Shown: positions 50,330 to 59,670, counted from the stretch's first letter. The stretch: DNA of 64,000 nucleotides from Hyphomonas sp. CY54-11-8 (GCF_000682735.1 NZ_AWFD01000001.1:582568-646567); one strand, 5' to 3'. Numbers and translations: made by a program. Notes: generated by a model from the sequence alone, not told the origin.

Positions 50330-52408
50330 GTGGAAACTCAGAAACTTTTCGGGCTTTCTAACCCAACCGCGCTTCTGGCGATCGGTTTGATGATGGTCAT
50401 CCTGGTCATGATCCTGCCGGTTCCGGCCTGGGTCATGGACATTGGTTTGACCTGTTCGTTTGCCTTTGCGATTCTGATCTTCACTACGTCGATCTTCATC
50501 GAGAAGCCGCTGGATTTCTCGTCCTTTCCGAGCGTGCTGCTCGCGTCTCTGATCCTGCGCCTCGCCTTGAACGTATCGTCGACCAAGCTGATCATCGGCG
50601 ATGGTCATACGGGTACGGACGCTGCGGGCGGCGTGATCCAGGGTTTCGCCATGTTCATCATGGGCGGCAACCTTTTCGTCGGACTCGTCGTGTTTGGCGT
50701 TCTGGTGATCGTGAACTTCATGGTGATCACAAAGGGTGCGGGACGCATGGCGGAAGTTGGGGCCCGCTTTGCTCTCGACGCCATGCCGGGCAAGCAGCTC
50801 GCCATCGACTCCGACCTCGCGGTCGGCGCAATTTCTCACGAAGAAGCCAAGAAGCGCCGCCAGAAGGAACAGGAAGAAGCCGCCTTCCTCGGCTCCCTCG
50901 ACGGTGCGTCGAAATTCGTGAAGGGTGATGCGATCGCGGGCCTGCTGATCACCGCGCTGAACCTGCTGGCAGGAATCGGTATCGGCCTGACGGTGCATCA
51001 CCTCAGCTTCTCCGAAGCGCTGAGCAATTATTCGATCCTGACAGTTGGTGACGGTCTCGTCTCCCAGATCCCGGCCGTGATCGTGTCCGTCGCTGCCGCG
51101 CTCCTGCTGTCGAAGGGCAGGGAAGACGGAGCAATCGACCTCGCACTGGTGGCCCAACTGGGTGCCAACGCAACTGCGCTGTTCATCGTCGCAGGCATTC
51201 TCGGCGTGTTTGCCCTTTTCCCGGGCCTGCCATTCCTCCCGTTCATGGTGGCCGCAGTCGGTTTTGCGACGGCTGCCTGGTTCATCCACCAGCAGCATCA
51301 GAAAGCTGAAGCCGACAAGGAGCTGGCGCTTGAGGAAGAAGTTCCGGAACCGGTCAAGTTTGGCGACTCCATCCATTCGGACGAGATCCACCTCGAAGTC
51401 GCGCCAGACCTCGTGAACCTTGTCCTGCTTGGAGATAACGGGTTCGAAAGCCGTATCCAGAAGATCCGAAGGTACATCGCGGAGGAGTACGGGTTCGTCC
51501 TTCCGCCGATCCGGATGACGGACAATCCGATCCTGAAGAAGAATGAATACCGTATCCGCATTCAGGGTGTGCGGATCGATTCCGGCTTCCTGCGGCCGGG
51601 CTCAGTCCTTGCGCTGCTCGAAGACGACCAGCTGCCGCATCTCGATGGCGAGAAGGTCAAGGAGCCGGTCTACAAGGCTGCTGCGCGCTGGCTCGCCTCG
51701 GGCAAGAAGCAGGAACTGGCTGCTTCTGGCATCCCGGCAGTCGAGCCGATCGAAGTTCTGGCGACCCACATGCTGGAAGTCATCCAGTCAAACTTCTCGC
51801 TCATCTTCACGCGCATGGTGATGCTCGACACGCTGGATGCCCTGACCAAAGTGTCCGATTCAGACCGGGCTGCCTCGAATCGGCGATTCCTCGACGAGTA
51901 TATTCCGGGTAAAGTCACGCCGGAACTGCTCCTGTCGGTCATCCGTCTTCTGCTGGAAGAGCGCGTATCAATCCGCAACCTGTTTCTCATCATCGAAACA
52001 CTGGCAGAGGCCAAGCAAGCTGGGGCCAATATTCAGCGGTCTGTGGAAATGGTGCGGCAGCGGCTTGCCTTCCAGATTGTTGATCGCCTTCAGGATGAGC
52101 AGGGGCGCCTGCCGCTGGTCCAGCTTTCCACGAACTGGGAACAGAAGTTTGCCCAGTACGAAATCACCAATGAAAACGGCAACAGCGATATTGCGCTGCC
52201 GCCGGAACTGTTTGGTGAGCTGACGAACCTGGTCCAGACGAAACTGAACGAAGCGGCGCGCAAAGGCGTGATCGCCTCTGTTGCAACCACATCACGCCGG
52301 CGCCGTTTCCTGCAGACCGTGCTCGTCAGCAAGGGCATTCGCAATGCCGTGCTGGCTTATGAGGAAATCAACGCCAAGACCAAGCCGTATATTATCGGCG
52401 TTGTCTGA
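50330..52408 (+). CDS. flhA: flagellar export protein FlhA
   Basis: 692 residues from a GTG. About eight N-terminal membrane helices (LLAIGLMMVILVMILPVPAW first) with the FHIPEP-type segment SSFPSVLLASLILRLALNVS and GFAMFIMGGNLFVGLVVFGV. The cytosolic domain begins near residue 330 and includes IRRYIAEEYGFVLPPIRMTD, LARWL-like KAAARWLASGKKQ, and EYIPGKVTPELLLSVIRLLL. It forms the nonameric docking ring for chaperone-substrate complexes. It shares one base with fliR. Confidence 0.96.
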   Translation: METQKLFGLSNPTALLAIGLMMVILVMILPVPAWVMDIGLTCSFAFAILIFTTSIFIEKPLDFSSFPSVLLASLILRLALNVSSTKLIIGDGHTGTDAAGGVIQGFAMFIMGGNLFVGLVVFGVLVIVNFMVITKGAGRMAEVGARFALDAMPGKQLAIDSDLAVGAISHEEAKKRRQKEQEEAAFLGSLDGASKFVKGDAIAGLLITALNLLAGIGIGLTVHHLSFSEALSNYSILTVGDGLVSQIPAVIVSVAAALLLSKGREDGAIDLALVAQLGANATALFIVAGILGVFALFPGLPFLPFMVAAVGFATAAWFIHQQHQKAEADKELALEEEVPEPVKFGDSIHSDEIHLEVAPDLVNLVLLGDNGFESRIQKIRRYIAEEYGFVLPPIRMTDNPILKKNEYRIRIQGVRIDSGFLRPGSVLALLEDDQLPHLDGEKVKEPVYKAAARWLASGKKQELAASGIPAVEPIEVLATHMLEVIQSNFSLIFTRMVMLDTLDALTKVSDSDRAASNRRFLDEYIPGKVTPELLLSVIRLLLEERVSIRNLFLIIETLAEAKQAGANIQRSVEMVRQRLAFQIVDRLQDEQGRLPLVQLSTNWEQKFAQYEITNENGNSDIALPPELFGELTNLVQTKLNEAARKGVIASVATTSRRRRFLQTVLVSKGIRNAVLAYEEINAKTKPYIIGVV

Positions 52409-53163
52409 TGCTGGGGGACGTACCCGTCCCCGACGCGCTGTCCGCCTGGATCGCGCTGGTCATGGTGATTGTTGCCCGGCTGAGCTTCATTATCTTCTTC
52501 ATGCCCGGCATTGGTGAGCAGACCGTACCGCTCCAGATGCGGGTGATGATCCTGCTGGCCCTCTCGGCAATGTTCTCCATCTCCGGATTTATCACGCCGC
52601 CGCCCACAGACTCTTTCGCGTCCTATGCGGGTGTGCTGGCGACAGAAGTGGCCATTGGCTTCTCGCTCGGCGTTGTGTTGCGCGCGACGATCTGGATGCT
52701 CAGCATTGCCGGTACCGTGATCTCTCAATCCATCGGCCTGTCGCAATTGCTGGGGATCGCGCTGGAGCATGAACAGCAGACCATGACGGCCAACCTGCTG
52801 TCGATGGCCGGGGCGGCGCTGTTGCTTTCCGCAGACTTCCACATCAAGGCGATTGCCAGCCTGCTGCGTCTCTATACGGATGTGCCGATCGGCGCGCTGG
52901 AGGCGATGAACCAGGACATGCTGATTCAGGCGCTGCTCTCAGCCTTCGGGCTCGCCATCATGCTGGCCTGGCCCTTTGTCGCAGTGAACCTGTTGTACAA
53001 TATTTGCCTCGGCTTCATCAACAAGGCGCTGCCCTCGCTGATGGTGGCCTTTGTCGGTGCCCCGCTGATGATCGGTGCGGGCATTATCCTTCTGGCATTG
53101 TCGATCATGGGCATGCTGGTGGTGTGGGAAGGCCGTATTCCTGATATCGTGGTCTGGCAGTGA
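52408..53163 (+). CDS. fliR: flagellar export gate protein FliR
   Basis: 251 residues, about six membrane helices: LVMVIVARLSFIIFFMPGIG near the N-terminus, LATEVAIGFSLGVVLRATIW in the middle, and AGTVISQSIGLSQLLGIALE, then GLAIMLAWPFVAVNLLYNIC, ALPSLMVAFVGAPLMIGAG. All are typical of FliR. Followed 8 bases later by flhB. Confidence 0.94.
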   Translation: MLGDVPVPDALSAWIALVMVIVARLSFIIFFMPGIGEQTVPLQMRVMILLALSAMFSISGFITPPPTDSFASYAGVLATEVAIGFSLGVVLRATIWMLSIAGTVISQSIGLSQLLGIALEHEQQTMTANLLSMAGAALLLSADFHIKAIASLLRLYTDVPIGALEAMNQDMLIQALLSAFGLAIMLAWPFVAVNLLYNICLGFINKALPSLMVAFVGAPLMIGAGIILLALSIMGMLVVWEGRIPDIVVWQ

Positions 53164-53171
53164 GGTAGACC

Positions 53172-54248
53172 ATGGCGGAGCAGGATACAGACAGCGGCGA
53201 AAAGGAGTTCGAGGCTACCGAGCAGCGCCGCCAGCAGGCGCGCGAGGAAGGTAATGTTCCGCAGTCCAAGGAAGCCAACACGTTGGCGCTGATCGTCGCC
53301 ACAATGGTGGCGGCTGTCGTGCTCCAGACGGCGATTGGCAGCTCGGTGTTCCAGGACTTTTCGTCCATGTTGTATCATGCTGATGCCTTCTCTGAGGACA
53401 TCTTCGATTCCGGCGGGGCGGAGACACGCAGCTGGCTCTCGACCACGTTGATCAAGTTCGCCCCGGTCCTGCTGATCCTCGGCGCGATTGTCATGCTGGC
53501 GCTCGTTGCCCAGCGTTCCATCTCCTTTTCGGCCAAGAAGGTGCAGGCTGATCCTAAAAAGCTGTCGCCGATCGAGAACCTCAAGAAGAAGTATGGCGCA
53601 AAGGGCCTCCTCGACTTCTTGAAAGATACGGTGAAGCTGACATTTGCAGCCACGATTGCCGTGGTCTTCCTCGTCCAACTCGCGCAGGACTATTACGCCT
53701 CCAGCTCTATCCAGCAGGGCCAGTTCGCTGAGTTCACTTTCGCACAGGTGCTGAAGCTGATTTTCTGGTTCCTCCTGTTCCAGGCCGTGCTGGCGGCGAT
53801 CGATTTGCCGCTCCAGCGCCGTCTCCACGCCAATCAGTTGAAGATGACGCGTGAGGAGATGAAGAAGGAACTGAAGCAGTCTGAAGGCGACCCGCAGCTG
53901 AAGCAGCAGCGCCGGCAGAAGGCGCAGAAAATCACCCGCGGCCAGATGCTGACCAATGTGAAGGACGCAACCGTCGTCATGGTGAACCCGGAGCACTATG
54001 CCGTTGCCCTGAAATGGGACCCGGACTCCAGCAAGGCACCGGTGTGTGTCGCGAAGGGTGTAGACCATCTGGCCGCCCGTATTCGCGAAGTCGCGACTGC
54101 GAATAATGTACCCATCTATCGCGATCCGCCGGCGGCGCGGTCGATGTACAGCCTGGTCGAGGTGGATGAGGAGATCCGTCCCGAACACTTCGCCGCCGTG
54201 GCCGCCGCGATCAATTTCGTCGAGCGCGTGAAAAAGCACATGGAGTAG
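53172..54248 (+). CDS. flhB: flagellar export switch protein FlhB
   Basis: 358 residues. Start EKEFEATEQRRQQAREEGNV is the FlhB N-terminus; four membrane helices follow. The cytosolic domain begins LKMTREEMKKELKQSEGDPQ. The self-cleavage loop reads VNPEHYAVALKWD: Asn and Pro are kept but the usual NPTH is NPEH. Cleavage between Asn and Pro changes export from hook to filament proteins. C-terminal IYRDPPAARSMYSLVEVDEE is conserved. Confidence 0.95.
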   Translation: MAEQDTDSGEKEFEATEQRRQQAREEGNVPQSKEANTLALIVATMVAAVVLQTAIGSSVFQDFSSMLYHADAFSEDIFDSGGAETRSWLSTTLIKFAPVLLILGAIVMLALVAQRSISFSAKKVQADPKKLSPIENLKKKYGAKGLLDFLKDTVKLTFAATIAVVFLVQLAQDYYASSSIQQGQFAEFTFAQVLKLIFWFLLFQAVLAAIDLPLQRRLHANQLKMTREEMKKELKQSEGDPQLKQQRRQKAQKITRGQMLTNVKDATVVMVNPEHYAVALKWDPDSSKAPVCVAKGVDHLAARIREVATANNVPIYRDPPAARSMYSLVEVDEEIRPEHFAAVAAAINFVERVKKHME

Positions 54249-54251
54249 GGC

Positions 54252-54587
54252 ATGGCGCAGAAAGGCCCACCCCTTCAGAAGCTCGTCGCGCTCAAACGCC
54301 AGCGGGCCGAACAGGATTTGCTGAGCGTTCAGCAGGAGCTGACCGCTCTCAAGACAGACCTTCAGCGCCTCGAAGCCGACCTTGCAGCGCTCAATGGAGA
54401 AGCTGGGGGGATCGAGTCGCACATCCTGTCCTATGAGCATGGCTATGCCCAGCGGCAGACTTTCGCGATTCAGGCCTGCCGGGCAAAGATCGCCGAGAAG
54501 GAAGCCGAGTTTGTCGCGGCCCGGGAGGCGCTGAAACGAGCATTCGATTCCGAACAGCGCCTTCGCCGGGAGTCCGGCAGGCCCTGA
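54252..54587 (+). CDS. FliJ-like coiled-coil protein
   Basis: 111 residues, nearly all coiled coil: LQKLVALKRQRAEQDLLSVQ, TALKTDLQRLEADLAALNGE, ACRAKIAEKEAEFVAAREAL. The size, the helical hairpin pattern and the position 4 bases after flhB fit FliJ, the central stalk of the export ATPase. Sequence identity in FliJ is low, so this is partly by context. It ends the flagellar island. Confidence 0.6.
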   Translation: MAQKGPPLQKLVALKRQRAEQDLLSVQQELTALKTDLQRLEADLAALNGEAGGIESHILSYEHGYAQRQTFAIQACRAKIAEKEAEFVAAREALKRAFDSEQRLRRESGRP

Positions 54588-54632
54588 CCGGGATGCTTGA
54601 TCTTTGAAGGCAGCCTCGCCACAAGTCCGCGC

Positions 54633-55607
54633 ATGCTAGACTATCGTTTCTCCGTGGCCCCCATGATGGACTGGACCGACCGGCATTGCCGGGCGTTTCA
54701 CCGGTGCCTGTCGAAACGGGCGCTGCTATGGACAGAAATGGTGACGGCGGATGCGGTGATCCATGGCGACCGCCAGCGACTGATCGGCTTCAATGAAGCA
54801 GAGCACCCCGTGGTACTGCAGCTCGGCGGTAGCGAGCCGTGGAAGCTGGCCGAGGCGGCGCGCATCGCTGAGGGCTTCGGCTATGACGAGGTGAACCTCA
54901 ATTGCGGCTGCCCGTCCGAGCGCGTGCAATCCGGCGCATTCGGCGCCTGCCTGATGGCGGAGCCGGATCTCGTCGCGGATTGTCTGGCCGCGATGAAGGC
55001 GGCGGTCTCGATTCCCGTGACTGTGAAGTGCCGGATCGCCATCGACGACCTGCCGGCGCGCGAGACGCTGTTCACTTTTGTCGACAAGGTCTCTGCGGCC
55101 GGGTGCGAGATCTTCACCGTGCACGCCCGCAGGGCCTGGCTCAAAGGCCTGTCGCCGAAAGAGAACCGGGACATCCCGCCGCTCGATTATGACCTTGTCG
55201 CGGAACTGAAATCTGCTCGGCCGGATCTGATGATCATCCTGAATGGCGGCATTCCGGACATTGAGGCGTGTACAGAACACCTGAAACGGTTTGACGGCGT
55301 CATGCTCGGCCGCGCAGCTTACCAGACGCCAGCTCTTCTGGGTGAAGTCGACGCGGTGCTGTTCGGGGAAGGGGAGGTCTGTTCGCCTTTCGAGGCATTG
55401 GAGGCTTATCGCCCCTATATGGCGGCACGGCTGGAAGAGGGCGTCGGCTTGCATGGCATGACCCGGCATATGTTGGGTCTGTTCAATGGACGGCCGGGCG
55501 CGCGCCTCTGGCGGCGTACCCTGTCGGAGCGTGCACCGCGGCCCGGCGCGGGGTTGGAAGTCCTTGATGCAGCGCTGGAAGCCGTGCGGGATCGCGCTCC
55601 TGTCTGA
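54633..55607 (+). CDS. dusA: tRNA-dihydrouridine(20/20a) synthase DusA
   Basis: 324 residues from the ATG at 54633; a TTG 36 bases upstream is also open. RFSVAPMMDWTDRHCRAFHR, then LQLGGSEPWKLAEAARIAEG, VNLNCGCPSERVQSGAFGAC with the catalytic Cys, VTVKCRIAIDDLPARE and FTVHARRAWLKGLSPKENR (the HARKAWLxGLSPKxNR signature of DusA). It reduces uridines 20/20a of tRNA with FMN and NADPH. Its C-terminus overlaps nothing; a ComM remnant follows in the same frame. Confidence 0.94.
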   Translation: MLDYRFSVAPMMDWTDRHCRAFHRCLSKRALLWTEMVTADAVIHGDRQRLIGFNEAEHPVVLQLGGSEPWKLAEAARIAEGFGYDEVNLNCGCPSERVQSGAFGACLMAEPDLVADCLAAMKAAVSIPVTVKCRIAIDDLPARETLFTFVDKVSAAGCEIFTVHARRAWLKGLSPKENRDIPPLDYDLVAELKSARPDLMIILNGGIPDIEACTEHLKRFDGVMLGRAAYQTPALLGEVDAVLFGEGEVCSPFEALEAYRPYMAARLEEGVGLHGMTRHMLGLFNGRPGARLWRRTLSERAPRPGAGLEVLDAALEAVRDRAPV

Positions 55608-55616
55608 TCGTCCTGA

Positions 55617-55841
55617 TCGACCATTTCACTGGGCGCGAATTGTGTTCTGGAGATCGCTGCGACGGGACGGCTGAACCTGACGGCGCGCGGTTATTCCCGT
55701 GTCCTGAAAGTTACCCGCTCCATTGCAGACCTTGATGGATCAGATGGTGTACGCCGCGTACACATAGTCGAAGCGCTCTCTTACCGCCAGCGCTCGGCGG
55801 GGGAGGGTGAGGGCATCGATGCGCAGGCCATGGCGCGTTAG
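55617..55841 (+). pseudogene. remnant of the C-terminus of ComM/YifB (Mg-chelatase-like AAA ATPase)
   Basis: In the space behind dusA a frame without start codon encodes LNLTARGYSRVLKVTRSIAD, then LDGSDGVRRVHIVEALSYRQ, ending QAMAR and a TAG at 55839-55841. This is the last helix bundle of ComM/YifB (family pattern LSARxYHRVLRVARTIADL, HxxEALxYR). Homology starts near 55644 and the roughly 440 residues with the AAA core are absent. It is preceded in frame by a TGA at 55614. The part left has no frameshift. Confidence 0.8.
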
Positions 55842-55907
55842 GAAATCGGACATGAAACACGTGCGCGATTTAAACAAATCCTAAAGCGTCTGCTGCAGGA
55901 TACCGGC

Positions 55908-57392
55908 ATGACCAAGCCACCCCTGCTGCCGGGCGAACCGCGCCCCCAAGAAACCTTCCTCGCCGCGGCGAGCCACGAGATCCGCACGCCGCTGAACGGA
56001 ATTCTCGGCACTGTATCGCTATTGCTGGAGACGGAACTGGAACCGGCCCAGCGGGAATATGCTGAAGCGATCCGGCTCAGCGGCTCGCGTCTGCTGGACC
56101 TGTTGAACAACGTGCTGGACTATGCGCGTCTTGATGCATCGGCCATTGAGCTGGAGACCGAAGCGTTCTGCCCGGTGCGCCTCGGCCGTGAAGTGGTGGA
56201 ATTGCTGAGCCCGCGCGCGCATGCCGCCGGGCTGGATATCGCAGCGCGCGCATCGGACCTGCCGATGCCGTCCTATTCCGGCGATGCGGGCCGCATCCGG
56301 CAGATCCTGTTCAACCTTGTCGGCAACGCGTTGAAATTCACTGAAACCGGCGCTGTCCTGCTCGATATTCTCGCGCATGAGGACGGGCTGGAATACCGCA
56401 TTATCGACACTGGCCCCGGCATCGCGCCGGAGGATCGCGAGCGTCTGTTCGAAGCCTTCCGCCAGTCCAGCCGCCAGGATGCTTACAAGGATGGGGGGGT
56501 CGGCCTCGGCCTCGCCATCGTCAAACGCCTGACCGACCTGCTGGGTGGTCAGATCGAAGTGACGGGCGAGCCGGGCCTCGGCACCTGCTTCTCCGTGAGC
56601 TTGCCCCTGAAGAAGGCCGATCTGCCGGCGACGCACGACCTGCCGGTTCTGGATGCCGTCGTGGGTCTGGCCGGTCTGCCGCCGGCGACCTGCCTGTCGA
56701 CCACGGCGGCGCTGATGAATGCCTCGGCCCGTCCTGTACGCATCGACGTATCGTCCGGCTATGTCCCGCCAGAGGTCGATGTCCTGCTGATCGGGGCAGA
56801 GCAGTCGGAAGAAACGGTCCGGGCTCTGGCCCGCAAGGCGCCGGCCCTGATCGTATTGCGTCCGGAAGACCGCGGCGCCATTGCCCGCTTCAAGGCGATG
56901 GGGTGTGTCGGCTGGCTGGTGCGGCCGCTCCGGGCGTCGTCACTGGTCGAGCGGGTGTTCGTCGTGAAGGCCGGTGGCCTGCCGGTGGAGGAACCCGAAA
57001 AGCTGACGGGGGCCGGTCGCGTCCTGATCGCCGACGACAATCCCGTCAATGCGATGATTGCACGGCGCGCCTTGGAATCGGCCGGATTTACCGTCACAGT
57101 CGCCTCAACAGGTATTGAAGCGCTGGAGGCCGCGAAGAGCATGAATCCCGCCCTGGTCCTGATGGATCTCCGCATGCCCGAAATGGACGGGTTCGAAGCC
57201 ATGCGCCAGCTGCGCGCCGAAGGGTCGAATGTTCCGGTGATTGCCGTTTCCGCCGAAGTGAATGGCGATATTGAGCGTCAGGCCAAAACAGCCGGGGCCA
57301 ATGACGTGGTTGCCAAGCCGATTGAACCGCAAGCCTTGCGGGCGCTCGCCATCCGCTGGACGGGCGCTGAAAACAAGGCCGGCGCCGCATGA
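55908..57392 (+). CDS. cytosolic hybrid histidine kinase with pseudo-receiver and receiver
   Basis: 494 residues, no membrane segment or sensor domain. DHp with phospho-His in AAASHEIRTPLNGILGT (about 20-36). ATPase domain: NLVGNALKFTETG, DTGPGIAPEDRERLFEAFRQ and GGVGLGLAIVKRLTDLLGG. Residues about 245-350 look like a receiver that has lost its acidic pocket. A true receiver follows (VLIADDNPVNAMIARRALES; Asp in LVLMDLRMPEMDGFEAMRQL; Lys in VVAKPIEPQALRAL). It overlaps the AmpG-like gene by 4 bases. Signal and output are unknown. Confidence 0.87.
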   Translation: MTKPPLLPGEPRPQETFLAAASHEIRTPLNGILGTVSLLLETELEPAQREYAEAIRLSGSRLLDLLNNVLDYARLDASAIELETEAFCPVRLGREVVELLSPRAHAAGLDIAARASDLPMPSYSGDAGRIRQILFNLVGNALKFTETGAVLLDILAHEDGLEYRIIDTGPGIAPEDRERLFEAFRQSSRQDAYKDGGVGLGLAIVKRLTDLLGGQIEVTGEPGLGTCFSVSLPLKKADLPATHDLPVLDAVVGLAGLPPATCLSTTAALMNASARPVRIDVSSGYVPPEVDVLLIGAEQSEETVRALARKAPALIVLRPEDRGAIARFKAMGCVGWLVRPLRASSLVERVFVVKAGGLPVEEPEKLTGAGRVLIADDNPVNAMIARRALESAGFTVTVASTGIEALEAAKSMNPALVLMDLRMPEMDGFEAMRQLRAEGSNVPVIAVSAEVNGDIERQAKTAGANDVVAKPIEPQALRALAIRWTGAENKAGAA

Positions 57393-59128
57393 CGGAAACG
57401 ACCGCGAGCGCAGAGCAGGCAGAGCACAAGCCGCCGCGCGCGCTGAGGGCGTTGAAGGCCCTGAAAGACCGGCGCATGGCCGCGATGCTGATGCTCGCCT
57501 TCGCCGCCGGCCTGCCTTATGGCGCAGTGCTTGGCACGCTGAACGCCTGGCTGACGCAGGAAGGCATCAAGCCGTCCACGATCGGTACCTTGTCGATCAT
57601 CACGCTTGGCTATTCCTTCAAATATCTCTGGGCACCTGCGTTCCAGGATGCGTCCTTTCCCATCCGCTGGCTGGGGCCGCGGCGCATGTGGCTTCTGGCG
57701 TTTCAGATTCCGATTGCCATCCTGCTTGCCGTTCTGGCGTTCAGCGATCCTGCGAACGCCATCGGTCTCGTCGCTTTGGTTGCGCTGAGTGCGGCGCTTC
57801 TGTCGGCGACACACGACATCGTGCTGGATGCCTGGCGGATCGAGGTGGCGCGTTCGGATGAAGACAAGGACCTGATGTCCGCGATCTACCAGCTGGGTTA
57901 TCGGGCTTCCGGCTTCGTGACCGGCTTCGTTGCGTTGCTGCTGGTCGGATATATCGGTTGGCCGCTGGTCTACGGCATGATCGCCCTGATGATGCTGTTC
58001 GCGGTGGCGGGCACGTTCGTGGCGCCCGAACCCGAGCAATCCGACGATCCGGCAAATGCCCGGCCGAGCTATCAGTCGAACCTGCCCGAGTCGGAGCGGA
58101 ACCTTGTGACGTGGGGCATTGCGGCCGGGTGGCTGGCCGCCTTGTGCATGATCGTCTGGTTTGTCTTCGGTGCCCTGACACAGGATCCGCCGCCAAGCGC
58201 ACGGGCGTTCGTGACCCAGCAGGGGCCCATTATCGTCTCGTTCACGGTCCTTTTCCCGTCACTGATCGCGGCGACGCTGCTTTTCCGGCATGGGCGCGAG
58301 CCAGGCACCGTGCTGATCGATGGACCGGGGACAAGCCGGTTGACCCGTACGGTCCGCGTGCTGTTCCGCGCGATCTTCGATCCGCTGATGGACCTGATCG
58401 GCCGGCTCGGCTGGGGCGCGCTGTTCGTGTTGCTTCTGGCGCTGACCTATCGATTCACAGACGCGGTCTGGGGCGCCTTTGCCTATCCATTCTATCTCGA
58501 TGACCGCTTCGGCGCGCTGCATCACTCCACGGCGGATGTTGCGATTGCCTCGAAATTCTTCGGCATCCTGATGATCATGGCAGGCGCCGCACTGGGCGGT
58601 GTCGTTATGGGCATTATCGGCCGCATGCCGGTTCTGGTGGCCGGGGCCGTGCTGGCGGCAGTGACCAATCTCCTGTTTGCAGACCTTGCTGCGGGCGGGG
58701 CGGCCATCGATGCATTCCTCGATTTCACCCATATGGGAGAGCCTCTGCGGGCCTTCGCTGCGGTGGCGGCAGACATATCGCCGGATGCGCATGGTGCAGA
58801 TGCGGGCCCACGGCTGGCGCGCCTGATGATGGCGATTGCGGGGGAAAATCTCGCTGGCGGGTTCGCCAGTGTTGCCATCGTTGCGTATCTTACCTCTGTC
58901 GTGAATCCGCGCTTTGCAGCCGTCCAGTATGCCTTGCTCGGGTCTTTGACGATGCTGATCGGAACACTCGGCCGGCCGTGGCTTGGCGAGATCATCGAAC
59001 AACAGGGCTATTATACGGTCTTCATCATCACCTTCTGGCTGGGCGGGGTTGCGGTCCTGCTCAGCATTCTGGAATGGTGGCGGCAGGCGCGGGAGGCCCG
59101 CGCTGCAAAGCAGCAGGGAGCGAGCTGA
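57389..59128 (+). CDS. AmpG-like MFS muropeptide transporter
   Basis: 579 residues. N-terminal AAMLMLAFAAGLPYGAVLGT, LNAWLTQEGIKPSTIGTLSI and YSFKYLWAPAFQD are strong AmpG signs; ATHDIVLDAWRIEVARSDED is the AmpG loop motif. A long loop near 210-245 and about 14 helices in all. AmpG brings anhydro-muropeptides into the cytosol for recycling and can lead to beta-lactamase induction. No ampC/ampR is here, but a BlaI-type pair is 3.4 kb downstream. Coupled to the kinase upstream and the HdeD-like gene downstream. Confidence 0.85.
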   Translation: MTETTASAEQAEHKPPRALRALKALKDRRMAAMLMLAFAAGLPYGAVLGTLNAWLTQEGIKPSTIGTLSIITLGYSFKYLWAPAFQDASFPIRWLGPRRMWLLAFQIPIAILLAVLAFSDPANAIGLVALVALSAALLSATHDIVLDAWRIEVARSDEDKDLMSAIYQLGYRASGFVTGFVALLLVGYIGWPLVYGMIALMMLFAVAGTFVAPEPEQSDDPANARPSYQSNLPESERNLVTWGIAAGWLAALCMIVWFVFGALTQDPPPSARAFVTQQGPIIVSFTVLFPSLIAATLLFRHGREPGTVLIDGPGTSRLTRTVRVLFRAIFDPLMDLIGRLGWGALFVLLLALTYRFTDAVWGAFAYPFYLDDRFGALHHSTADVAIASKFFGILMIMAGAALGGVVMGIIGRMPVLVAGAVLAAVTNLLFADLAAGGAAIDAFLDFTHMGEPLRAFAAVAADISPDAHGADAGPRLARLMMAIAGENLAGGFASVAIVAYLTSVVNPRFAAVQYALLGSLTMLIGTLGRPWLGEIIEQQGYYTVFIITFWLGGVAVLLSILEWWRQAREARAAKQQGAS

Positions 59129-59670
59129 TGGAAACCAAACGGCCTGAAGGCCTTGGCGGCCACTGGTGGCTTTATGTGGCGATGGGGGTGCTGTCGCTGC
59201 TGGGCGGCGTGTTCGCGCTCATGAATCCCTATGTCGCCTCTGTGTTCGTGCTTCAGCTGGTGGCCTTCCTGTTCATCCTGCTTGGCGTGATGCAGGTGGC
59301 GTTCACACTGCGCTCGCCGTTTGGTTTCTCCTGGTTTGATCTCGGCATGGGCGTCTTGCAGATCCTGCTGGGCGTCATGCTGGCGACAAATGTCTTCGGC
59401 GGTCTTGTTTCACTGACGCTGATCCTCGCTTTCCTGTTCATGCTGGAAGGCGTGATCCTTGTTCTGGCAGGGACAAATTTGCGTCCGTTCCGGCCCTGGC
59501 TCTGGCTGGTGGTTGGCGGGACGATCTCGATCCTGCTGGCGGTGTTCGTGCTGATGAATTTGCCGGAAGCGGCAGCCGCCTTGCTGGGGCTCCTGCTGGG
59601 CATAGACCTGATGTCGAACGGGCTCTGGCTGGTCGCGGCGGGCTTGATGCTCCGCGAGTTCAGGGACTGA
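59128..59670 (+). CDS. HdeD-like membrane protein (DUF308)
   Basis: 180 residues, six predicted helices in three repeated pairs: WLYVAMGVLSLLGGVFALMN, FVLQLVAFLFILLGVMQVAF, LGMGVLQILLGVMLATNVFG, LILAFLFMLEGVILVLAG, then WLWLVVGGTISILLAVFVLM. HdeD proteins are linked with acid stress in enterobacteria; elsewhere their role is unclear. The ATG overlaps the AmpG stop (TGATG). Confidence 0.82.
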   Translation: METKRPEGLGGHWWLYVAMGVLSLLGGVFALMNPYVASVFVLQLVAFLFILLGVMQVAFTLRSPFGFSWFDLGMGVLQILLGVMLATNVFGGLVSLTLILAFLFMLEGVILVLAGTNLRPFRPWLWLVVGGTISILLAVFVLMNLPEAAAALLGLLLGIDLMSNGLWLVAAGLMLREFRD

